From Acidimicrobiia bacterium (GTDB lineage: Bacteria; Actinomycetota; Acidimicrobiia; Spongiisociales; ZC4RG35), in NCBI GenBank assembly GCA_028284765.1, contig JANQRA010000020.1, forward strand, positions 1-64,000: a stretch of DNA of 64,000 nucleotides, given 5' to 3'. Positions 25,814-33,095 of this stretch are shown in pieces; position 1 is the first letter of the stretch; each line of letters opens with the position of its first letter. The translations under genes and the position numbers were made by a program. The notes beneath the pieces were generated by a model. That model was not told the origin of the DNA. It saw only the letters and a program-made list of their open reading frames with translations, and searched no databases.

Positions 25814-27399
25814 CCAGAACCCTGCTTACCGGGGGAAGCGTCTTCGACGGCACCGGTTCCGAAGGGTCATCTCTCGACCTGATGATCGAGGACGATCGGA
25901 TATCAGCAGTCTCGACGAGGATCGAGCCGAGTCCCGATGTCAGGGTCATCGACGTCAAAGGCAAGGTGGTCACTCCCGGGTTCATTGACCTCCACTCCCA
26001 CGCCGATTTCTCGATCCTCGCCTTCCCTGATGCCCAGTCGGCGCTCCTTCAGGGCATCACGACTATCGCGACAGGCAACTGCGGAGGCGGAGTCGCGCCG
26101 ATCGCTAGCGAGGATGCCTTGAGAAAGGTGGCCTTTGCCTACGACCCGTCCTGGGAAGTCGAGGTCGACTGGGCAACGTTCGGCGAATACGCCCACAGAC
26201 TCGACGGAGCCGCCGTCAACGTGGCGCCTCTTGTCGCCCATGGTCCGATACGAAACAGCGTTATGGGAATGACACCCCGAGAGCCGACTCAAGACGAGCA
26301 GCAGGCGATGAACGACCTCCTCCGTCAATGTCTCGAAGAAGGCGCTTTCGGCCTTTCATCAGGGCTCGAGTACGAGCCAGGCAAATGGGCCAGTCCGGCC
26401 GAGATCGAATCGCTAGTCGGCGTGGTCGGTCGTGAGGGAAGGCTCTACGCAACCCATATGAGAGACCGAGCTGACCGGTACGTCGAAGCCACAGCAGAGG
26501 CACTGACTGCATCAATGAAGGGAAATGCGCGTCTGCAGCTCTCGCATTTTGCTCCCCGGCCACATGCCCCATCGGAAACAGCCAATCGGGCGTTCGATCT
26601 CGTTGAAGAAGCGTTCGGCGGAGGCTTTCCGATTGGGATCGATACCTTCCCGGAAGTTTGGGGTCCCGCACTTCTCATCGATCTGTTCCCCGAGTGGTCC
26701 CTCGAGGGATCCCCCAGCGAAGTTCTGGACCGTCTATCGGACCCAGACGCCAGACAGAAGATCTCGAGACATTTTCAGGCCGCCGACTCGTTCCTTGTTA
26801 GGGCCGCTGGGTACGAGGAGATCTACATAGCCGACGCGCCTGGCGCACCTGAGCTGAGCGGCGTGAGCCTCGTTGATATCGACCACACCCAGGACGTCGG
26901 CACAGCAGCCACCGAGGTTCTCCTTGGTGCCGGAGTCGACTTCAGATCTGTTGCTATCCGGCATGTATACGCAACCGAGGCAGATCTTCGACGCGTAATA
27001 GCCATGCCGAACTGCTCGTTCGAGAGCGACGGCGTCGTCACCAGTGGCGAGGACGAGGCTTGTCGTTTGCTCTGGAACGCGTCGTCTTATGGATATACCG
27101 CACGTGTGATCGAGCACTATGTCGGGGCCGAAGCGTTCCTGACAATGGCGGAGGCGGTGCGCAAGATGACATCGTTGCCAGCGCGGGCCCTCGGGATCAG
27201 CGATCGTGGTGAGCTGCGCCCCGGAGCCGTTGCGGACATCGTCGTGATTGACCCTCAGCAGGTCGCGGACCGAACCACCCCAAACACCCCTGCTCGCCAC
27301 CCGAGGGGCATCGAGCACGTGTTCGTCAATGGTGTACTCGCCGTTGAGAACACCCAATACAAGGGCGTCCGAGCCGGGCAACTCCTGAAGCCCCAGTAG
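25810..27399 (+). CDS. N-acyl-D-amino-acid deacylase (amidohydrolase)
   Basis: 529 residues, the normal length for D-aminoacylases. DLHSHAD (residues 60-66) supplies the H-x-H metal ligands, GNCGGG (89-94) the zinc-binding cysteine typical of this subfamily, and ATHMRDRADRY, LQLSHFAP and SFESDGVV other metal or substrate positions. The C-terminal LRPGAVADIVVIDPQQV closes the small beta domain shared by amidohydrolases. The family hydrolyses N-acyl-D-amino acids, and relatives act on N-acyl-glutamate or dipeptide-like amides. It overlaps the PLP enzyme by ATGA and is followed, after 64 bases with an operator-like site, by a FadR-type regulator. Cytoplasmic; no signal peptide. Confidence 0.9.
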   Translation: MTRTLLTGGSVFDGTGSEGSSLDLMIEDDRISAVSTRIEPSPDVRVIDVKGKVVTPGFIDLHSHADFSILAFPDAQSALLQGITTIATGNCGGGVAPIASEDALRKVAFAYDPSWEVEVDWATFGEYAHRLDGAAVNVAPLVAHGPIRNSVMGMTPREPTQDEQQAMNDLLRQCLEEGAFGLSSGLEYEPGKWASPAEIESLVGVVGREGRLYATHMRDRADRYVEATAEALTASMKGNARLQLSHFAPRPHAPSETANRAFDLVEEAFGGGFPIGIDTFPEVWGPALLIDLFPEWSLEGSPSEVLDRLSDPDARQKISRHFQAADSFLVRAAGYEEIYIADAPGAPELSGVSLVDIDHTQDVGTAATEVLLGAGVDFRSVAIRHVYATEADLRRVIAMPNCSFESDGVVTSGEDEACRLLWNASSYGYTARVIEHYVGAEAFLTMAEAVRKMTSLPARALGISDRGELRPGAVADIVVIDPQQVADRTTPNTPARHPRGIEHVFVNGVLAVENTQYKGVRAGQLLKPQ

Positions 27400-27419
27400 A
27401 CACCAGCAACTCAACCCCA

Positions 27420-27432
27420 ATTGAATGTCAAT
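27420..27432. promoter_or_regulatory. Inverted repeat ATTGA-N3-TCAAT before the FadR-type regulator
   Basis: ATTGA (27420-27424), spacer ATG, TCAAT (27428-27432), centred about 38 bases upstream of the regulator start. The same half-sites with the same 3-base spacing occur before the GntR-type gene at 53.95 kb. This is the expected place and symmetry for an autoregulatory GntR operator. Binding is inferred. Confidence 0.45.
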
Positions 27433-27463
27433 AGTTCAAGATGTTCGACTAATTTGAGAGGCT

Positions 27464-28240
27464 ATGCCAGAGCACACCGCGCCAAGAGTTCTAACTGAGG
27501 GTGACACATCATCCTCGACCCTCAGATTCCATCCAGTCGCCCTGACCCGAGCCCACGAAGAAGTGGTTGATCAGATCATCTACGCCATCCGGTCCGGCTT
27601 GCTCGGAGTTGGCGACAGGCTTCCCACAATCGAGGAGCTGGCTGACCTGACGGAAGTCAGTAAACCGGTTGTTGGCGACGCCGTGAAGCTCTTGCGCGAG
27701 CACGGCATTCTCGAAACCAAACGAGGTGTTCAAGGTGGCGTCACGGTCATCAATGATGAGATCCCAACCAAGCTCATGCTTATCGCCTCCGGATGGCGGA
27801 AGGCAACACTTACCGAGTTGGTGGAAGCTCGCAGGCCGATCGAGCTCGAGCTTGCCTTGCTCGCTGGGGAACGGGCAACACAAGAGAACTTCGACGCCAT
27901 GAGAGATGCGTTACGCCAGCTCAAAGAGGCCGGGGCAGACGAACGGAAAGGCGCCTTCCTGCGCTACGACCATCTTTTTCACTATCAGATCGGAATAGCT
28001 GCGCAAAGCGAGAAGCTCGCGTACCTCCAACATCGGGTGCTCAGCGAGATTGCCGCGAAGCTCTACGAATACGAGCTGTTCCACGAGGACATCAGCTTGG
28101 TGCTGACAACTCATGAAGAGATCTTGAGGGCTCTCGAGACTCGGAACCCCGAGACCATCCACGGTGCGCTCGACAAGCACTGGAGAACCTCGGATGGTGC
28201 CTTTGCTTCTCTCGAAGCGATCGGCCCAACTGACGGCTAG
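27464..28240 (+). CDS. FadR/GntR-type transcriptional regulator
   Basis: 258 residues. An N-terminal winged helix (about residues 27-92: VVDQIIYAIRSGLLGVGDRL, PTIEELADLTEVSKPVVGDA, LLREHGILETKRG) is followed by an all-helical FCD-type effector domain (LTELVEARRPIELELALLAG, then FLRYDHLFHYQIGIAAQ). In that domain the aspartate and two histidines can bind a metal and a carboxylic acid ligand. FadR-family repressors usually control sugar-acid or amino-acid catabolism and leave DNA when a pathway intermediate binds. It probably controls the genes on either side, the dehydratase/deacylase pair and the oxidoreductase that follows after 15 bases. Confidence 0.92.
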   Translation: MPEHTAPRVLTEGDTSSSTLRFHPVALTRAHEEVVDQIIYAIRSGLLGVGDRLPTIEELADLTEVSKPVVGDAVKLLREHGILETKRGVQGGVTVINDEIPTKLMLIASGWRKATLTELVEARRPIELELALLAGERATQENFDAMRDALRQLKEAGADERKGAFLRYDHLFHYQIGIAAQSEKLAYLQHRVLSEIAAKLYEYELFHEDISLVLTTHEEILRALETRNPETIHGALDKHWRTSDGAFASLEAIGPTDG

Positions 28241-28255
28241 ACGCCGACTCGAGTT

Positions 28256-29263
28256 GTGGCCAGAGTGTCGGCCCTACGGGTCGCAATCATCGGATGTGGC
28301 TTCCAGGGCGGCTACCATGCCCAGGCCCTCAGCAATACCCGAGATGTGAGGGTGACGGTCTGCTGCGACGCAGACCTGTCAGTCGCCACTCAACTCGCTG
28401 ACCAATTCGACGGGTGTGATGCGACTAGTGACTGGGAAGCGATCATGTCCGACCCAGCTGTTGATGCGGTGGTGATCGCAACCCCCACCCATACCCACAC
28501 CAACCTGGCTATCGCTGCCGCCCGAGCCAATAAGCCGATGCTCTTGGAAAAGCCGATGGCAACGACAGTCGACGACTGTCTGAGAATCGAGGCAGCCGCT
28601 CGGGCGGCCGGTGTGCCAATCCTGATGGGCTTCAAGTTCCGGTTCGCACCCGCCGTGCTGCGAGCCAAACAGGCGGTACCTGTGGGCCGAGTCCTCAGTG
28701 GCCATACCCTCTACGACTCGGCGCAAATCACGTCTTCCTGGGTCAGCAATCCTCACATGAGCGGCGGGCGCGTCACTAGCTCACTGGTCCACACCGTTGA
28801 CCTCCTGCGATTTCTCACCGAAAGCGACCCCGCAAGGGTCTCGGCCGAGGCATCAGACCTGCTCGGCACCGGGGAGCCGACGACCATCGCAGCGACCATT
28901 CAATTCGAGAACGGTGCCATCGCGTCGATCCTCCACGGCACATCGACGCGAAGCCCTCTCCTATCGGCATGGTCCTTCACCACGTCAACAAGCGACGCCT
29001 CGGCAACAGTGTTCGACCACTGCAGACAGGTCGCCGTCCGTGCCAATGGGCAGGACCAGGCGACATTCGTGGATGACGTTGAAGATCCCTTCGCTGCCGG
29101 CATGGAGGGACTCGCTCAGGCTTTCGCTGATTCGGCCAGATCGTCGACCGCACACAGCCCCCATGGACGTGACGGAGTCATATCGCTGGTGACATGCAGG
29201 GCAATAGAGAAGGCAGCGGGTTCGGGGAAGACCCAGAAGGTCGAAATCCCGAGTCAGGTCTAG
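28256..29263 (+). CDS. Gfo/Idh/MocA-family oxidoreductase
   Basis: 335 residues from GTG 28256; a second GTG three codons later is possible. The N-terminal Rossmann fold has VAIIGCGFQGGYHAQAL, and the conserved family motif is LLEKPMATTVDDC with the catalytic lysine (E-K-P). The C-terminal alpha/beta domain has SGGRVTSSLVHTVDLLRFL, where the usual catalytic aspartate/histidine pair is partly seen as H-x-V-D. It should oxidise or reduce a sugar, inositol or amino-acid-derived hydroxyl with NAD(P). It sits 15 bases after the FadR-type gene on the same strand. It ends 3 bases from the convergent end of the peptide transporter operon, which is where this transcription unit stops. Confidence 0.88.
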   Translation: MARVSALRVAIIGCGFQGGYHAQALSNTRDVRVTVCCDADLSVATQLADQFDGCDATSDWEAIMSDPAVDAVVIATPTHTHTNLAIAAARANKPMLLEKPMATTVDDCLRIEAAARAAGVPILMGFKFRFAPAVLRAKQAVPVGRVLSGHTLYDSAQITSSWVSNPHMSGGRVTSSLVHTVDLLRFLTESDPARVSAEASDLLGTGEPTTIAATIQFENGAIASILHGTSTRSPLLSAWSFTTSTSDASATVFDHCRQVAVRANGQDQATFVDDVEDPFAAGMEGLAQAFADSARSSTAHSPHGRDGVISLVTCRAIEKAAGSGKTQKVEIPSQV

Positions 29264-29266
29264 GCC

Positions 29267-30172
29267 CTAGCTCATCTCACTAGTCCGCGGGTCGAGCGCA
29301 TCCCGGAGCCCGTCACCAACGAAGTTGATCGACAAGACCGTCAATGTGATTAAGAGGCCGGGCGGAATCCACAGCCACGGCATCGTTTCGAGGATTGTGA
29401 GATTCTGAGCCTCATTGAGGATGCTTCCCCAGCTGGCAGTTGGCGGGGACAGTCCGAAACCGAGGAATGACAGCGCCGATTCGATGAGAATCGCTTGCGC
29501 AGCAAGGAGAGTTCCGGCAACGGTCAGTGGTCCGATTGCGGCAGGTATCAAATGCCGAACGGTCGTGTGAAGACCTCGGGCTCCAAAAGCACGCGCGGCC
29601 TGGACGAACTCCTGTTCTTTGATTGCAACTGTCATATTCCGCACCAGGCGACCCGAGATCGGCCATTGGAAGAGCGCCATCACCAGGACAATGGTTGTCA
29701 CGTTCCGCCCGAAACGAGTGACGAAGAAGATGATAAGCACGAGGGTGGGGAACGACAGGACGACCTCGACAAGCCTCATGAAGATCCAGTCGAACACGCC
29801 TCCCCGGTATCCCGCAATCGTTCCAAAGACGAGCCCGATGAACACAGTCGAGATTGCAGACGCGAACCCGATCAACAGGGAGACCCGGCCTCCGTACAAG
29901 ACCCGGGCAAAGACGTCGCGCCCGGCCTGGTCAGTCCCCAACCAGTGCTCTGTAGAGGGCGGCTGAAGTACGACCGAGAGGTCAACCGCGTTGGGGTCTT
30001 GCGCGATCCAAGGGGCCAGGATTGACATCACTGTCACCAGTGTCAGGAAGAAAAGGCCGCCGATTGCAAGCTTGTTCCGCCGGAACCTCCGCCAGGCACG
30101 ACTGCTCGGACTTTGGCCCACACTCGGTTCAGCCTCTAGACCTAGAGGTTCCATCGCGACGTCGGTCACCAC
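29267..30172 (-). CDS. Peptide ABC transporter A, permease DppC-like
   Basis: 301 residues from GTG 30172 (AGGGGA 9 bases upstream). It has an N-terminal cytoplasmic tail and a first membrane helix at about 36-54 (LAIGGLFFLTLVTVMSILAP). The periplasmic-side motif HWLGTDQAGRDVFARVLYGGR is the standard opening of DppC/OppC proteins. Five more membrane segments and the coupling-helix EAA loop (EFVQAARAFGARGLHTTVRHLIP) follow. It forms the channel together with the permease encoded just upstream. It is the last gene of the minus-strand transporter operon. The substrate class, oligopeptides or peptide-like compounds such as opines or glutathione, cannot be narrowed from the permease. Confidence 0.93.
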   Translation of the reverse strand: MVTDVAMEPLGLEAEPSVGQSPSSRAWRRFRRNKLAIGGLFFLTLVTVMSILAPWIAQDPNAVDLSVVLQPPSTEHWLGTDQAGRDVFARVLYGGRVSLLIGFASAISTVFIGLVFGTIAGYRGGVFDWIFMRLVEVVLSFPTLVLIIFFVTRFGRNVTTIVLVMALFQWPISGRLVRNMTVAIKEQEFVQAARAFGARGLHTTVRHLIPAAIGPLTVAGTLLAAQAILIESALSFLGFGLSPPTASWGSILNEAQNLTILETMPWLWIPPGLLITLTVLSINFVGDGLRDALDPRTSEMS

Positions 30173-30221
30173 GACAACGTCCCCTGACGAACGGACAGAC
30201 AGTTGCGACGACTAGCCATGC

Positions 30222-31178
30222 CTACCCCTCGATCCTGACTCTGGGATCGAGCCATGCGATGAAGAGATCGAGGAACAACTGCGAGACGACCACGATCAAG
30301 GCCACCACGAGCGTGAACCCGATGATGACCGGAAAGTCGCGAGTGGTTATGGCGTTGAACACCACCAATCCCGTGCCGGGCCAAGAGAACATCGTCTCGA
30401 TGACGATCGCTCCGCCGACTAGGAGCGGTATCTGAACAATCGTCACGGTTGCGATCGGAATGGCGGCGTTCTTCAGGGTGTGTTTGCCTACGACAAGCCT
30501 GCGAGACGCTCCTCTGGCTCGAGCCGCGGTGATGTAGGGCTCATTCAGAACCTCCAAGGCGGACTGACGGGTGTACCGCATGTACGGCCCGAACAAAGCG
30601 GCGCTCAAGACGCCTATCGGCATGATTGCGTGGATCAGGAAGTCCCCAAATCCATCCTGTCCCATGCCTCCGGGCGGCAGCCAGCGCAACTTGACGCCGA
30701 ATATGTAGATCGCCGCAAGAGCGGTGAAGAAGCTCGGGATGGCGATCACTGACATGCCTACTGCCGATGCCGTGTAGTCGAAGGCACTGTTTCGGCGTAG
30801 GGCGGCCATCAGGCCCACTGGGACTGCCAGAGTCAAGGCGACGATCATCGAGCCGCCCATGAGAATCAGGGTCGGTCCAGCTCTGTCACCGAGAATCTCC
30901 GTCACGGGCGCTCCCAGGTGGAAGGAGAATCCAAGGTTCCCCTGAAACAGCTCGCCCACCCAATGAAAGAACTGGATGATGACCGGGTCGTTGAGCCCAA
31001 ACCGCTCTCGCTGAGCCTCGAGGAACGCTTCGCCTTCCGGCCCTTGGAGGAGGTCGGGCGGGACGAGCATCCTGAGTGGATCCCCCGGCATCGACTGCAC
31101 GAGGAGAAACGACAACAACATGATTCCGGCAACAACGGGTATCGCAGTCATCAGTCGACGTGTCATGTACCGGCCCAA
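30222..31178 (-). CDS. Peptide ABC transporter A, permease DppB-like
   Basis: 318 residues. The start is TTG 31178 because AGGAGG lies 4 bases before it; ATG 31166 is the alternative. It opens YMTRRLMTAIPVVAGIMLL and then VQSMPGDP, the DppB family signature. It contains FGLNDPVIIQFFHWVGELFQ, the EAA loop EPYITAARARGASRRLVVGK and the end FIAWLDPRVRIEG. Six membrane segments can be counted. It pairs with the DppC-like gene 49 bases downstream. A strong hairpin lies between it and the binding-protein gene upstream, so its expression is probably lower than that of the binding protein. Confidence 0.93.
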   Translation of the reverse strand: MGRYMTRRLMTAIPVVAGIMLLSFLLVQSMPGDPLRMLVPPDLLQGPEGEAFLEAQRERFGLNDPVIIQFFHWVGELFQGNLGFSFHLGAPVTEILGDRAGPTLILMGGSMIVALTLAVPVGLMAALRRNSAFDYTASAVGMSVIAIPSFFTALAAIYIFGVKLRWLPPGGMGQDGFGDFLIHAIMPIGVLSAALFGPYMRYTRQSALEVLNEPYITAARARGASRRLVVGKHTLKNAAIPIATVTIVQIPLLVGGAIVIETMFSWPGTGLVVFNAITTRDFPVIIGFTLVVALIVVVSQLFLDLFIAWLDPRVRIEG

Positions 31179-31230
31179 CGGTCCTCCTGTTCAAGTGCCT
31201 GGCACACCGCAGTATCCGCAGCCAAGGCTA

Positions 31231-31266
31231 ACGAGACCGGGGCGCCAGTTGGGCGCCCCGGCTCGT
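31231..31266 (-). terminator. Intercistronic hairpin after the transporter A binding-protein gene
   Basis: The arms ACGAGACCGGGGCGCC (31231-31246) and GGCGCCCCGGCTCGT (31252-31266) pair over 15 bases with one bulged A and a 5-base loop. It lies between the binding-protein stop (31305) and the permease start (31178). No long U-run follows on the minus strand, so it is better seen as an attenuator or mRNA-stabilising element than a full terminator. Such elements keep the binding protein in excess over the permeases. Confidence 0.7.
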
Positions 31267-31304
31267 TTGCATCAGCCCTCAGTTACGGAGGTGTATTGAG
31301 GTTC

Positions 31305-33044
31305 TCAGCCTTCCCACGTCCAGTCACCGATATTCCAGGTGACGTGTTCTGGCTGGCCGACAGGTTGGACACCCGCAAGGTCCGTGGCTTGGGCCACAAT
31401 TGTCTCAGGCCAGTAGAGGATCAGGGAGTCAATGTCCTCGTTCAGGATCGAGAAGGCCTCGTGGTAGATCGGAGCCCTCTCCTCCGGTGAGGCGACTTCA
31501 AGTCCCGCTGCCCACAGCGCATCCAGGTCTTCCCTGCAGTAGAACGACAGGTTCGCGCCGTTCGGGAAGAACGTGTCGCAACTGTTGTACGGCGACACCT
31601 GGTTGGGATCGGCTGCGAAGTGTGCACCACGGTTGATGAACATTGCAGCTTCGCTGCGACGTGCGGGGTCACGTCCACCGATCTCGAGCAGAGTGCCAAC
31701 ATCTGTTGACAGAATGTCCATGCCGATACCGACTGCGGCGAAGTTGGCCTGAATGATGACGGACTCTGTGCTGCGCACCCGGTCGTCGCCACCGATGTTG
31801 ACCATTGTCAAACGAGTACTGGGGTCCCATCCTGCTTCCTCGAGCAGCTCTATCGCCCTTTCGGGGTTGTACTCGTACTGAATCGGCACATCATCGGGAA
31901 TCGCCCAAGCTGGTGCCAGCAACCGAACCTGATCGCGCGTTACTGCGCAGTATCCAGCAAGTACTTCTGAGCACAAGCCTTCGAGGTCCAGAGCGAAAGC
32001 CATCGCTTGGCGAACCCTCGGGTCTTGCAGCGCTGGCGTGTCCACGAAGAACTGCAGCACCTCTGGCCACACCCCGGTGACCGTCTGGATCTCAACATTG
32101 TCGAGACCCTCGAGGCGAGCAACATCGATGGGCGCCACCTGCGCCGTTAGGTGAAGGTCGCCGGTCTCGAGTTGGGCGGTAGCGACGTCCGTCTGCAGCA
32201 GGCTCATCGTCACCTTCTGGAATGCAGGTGGTGTCGGCCAATTCGGGTCGGCCTCCAGCTCTACGAACTGATCTCGCTCCCATCTCACGAACTTGTATGG
32301 GCCCAATGTGACGGGCTCGTCGTTGAAGTACTCGCTCGTCGCAAGCTCTTCGTTCGACAGTCCGCCAAGAATGTGCTCAGGCAGCATCGATATCACGAAG
32401 CCCTGGGCAGCAAGGATTGAAAGCCAGGGCGGATTGGAACCAGCGAGCTGGACCACGAAGGTGTAGTCGTCTGGAGCTGTGAGGCCCTCCGGAATGTCAC
32501 CTTCGCCTTGGCCCAGCACACCACCGATTCGGTTGGCCCACTGGCTCAACTCGGCTGTGAGCATCTTGGACATGGTCCAGAGCACGTCTTCAGATGTGAA
32601 CGGCTCGCCGTCGCTCCAAACAAGGTCCTGACGAAGATTGAAGGTGATGGTCAGGCCGTCGTCGCTTATCTCCCAGGACTCTGCAGCCCCGCCTCGAATC
32701 TCGTTGTTGGGATCGAGGAAGACGAGTGGCTGATAGATCGCAGCAGTAACCGTGCCACGACCAATTCCGCTGGAGAGGAACGGATTCAGTGTCGAGAACT
32801 CCCCAACCTGGATGTTCAGGGTGTCCGGCGCCGTTGCCGATCCCCCATCGCCGTCACCACTTGACGTCGTGGTGGTGGTGTCGCCGTCATCGCCGCCACC
32901 GCCACCTCCACTGGTAGTGGTTGTGCCACCCCCGTCACCACCAGCGGTCGTTGTGGTCTCTGCAGTCTCTCCTGAGCATGCAGCGACGACCATCGCGAGG
33001 GCAAGTAGCAGACCTGCCCACCTTTTAAAGTTGAGGTTCCTCAT
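31305..33044 (-). CDS. Peptide ABC transporter A, substrate-binding lipoprotein
   Basis: 579 residues from ATG 33044, preferred over an upstream start because AAGGGA precedes it by 6 bases. The signal peptide ends at lipobox VVAAC, and a low-complexity threonine/glycine/aspartate linker of about 50 residues follows, spacing the binding domain away from the membrane. The SBP family 5 body has TLNPFLSSGIGRGTVTAAIY, ESWEISDDGLTITFNLRQD, PYKFVRWERDQFVELEADPN and RQAMAFALDLEGLC. It captures extracellular peptides or peptide-like molecules for the DppB/DppC channel. It differs clearly from the transporter B binding protein, so the two systems probably have different substrates. Confidence 0.93.
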   Translation of the reverse strand: MRNLNFKRWAGLLLALAMVVAACSGETAETTTTAGGDGGGTTTTSGGGGGGDDGDTTTTTSSGDGDGGSATAPDTLNIQVGEFSTLNPFLSSGIGRGTVTAAIYQPLVFLDPNNEIRGGAAESWEISDDGLTITFNLRQDLVWSDGEPFTSEDVLWTMSKMLTAELSQWANRIGGVLGQGEGDIPEGLTAPDDYTFVVQLAGSNPPWLSILAAQGFVISMLPEHILGGLSNEELATSEYFNDEPVTLGPYKFVRWERDQFVELEADPNWPTPPAFQKVTMSLLQTDVATAQLETGDLHLTAQVAPIDVARLEGLDNVEIQTVTGVWPEVLQFFVDTPALQDPRVRQAMAFALDLEGLCSEVLAGYCAVTRDQVRLLAPAWAIPDDVPIQYEYNPERAIELLEEAGWDPSTRLTMVNIGGDDRVRSTESVIIQANFAAVGIGMDILSTDVGTLLEIGGRDPARRSEAAMFINRGAHFAADPNQVSPYNSCDTFFPNGANLSFYCREDLDALWAAGLEVASPEERAPIYHEAFSILNEDIDSLILYWPETIVAQATDLAGVQPVGQPEHVTWNIGDWTWEG

Positions 33045-33095
33045 CTCGATCCCTTCAGAAGCCAACGGGCAGCCCTTCCCAGAGCCATTTCGACC

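Noticed and set aside
29495..30025. A 176-codon plus-strand frame
   Set aside because: It is antisense to the DppC-like permease, has charged low-complexity composition and no ribosome-binding site.
32830..32970. Low-complexity repeats rich in GGT/ACC and GGC
   Set aside because: They encode the Thr/Gly/Asp linker of the binding-protein lipoprotein; similar linkers occur in the other lipoproteins here. Not a CRISPR or minisatellite.
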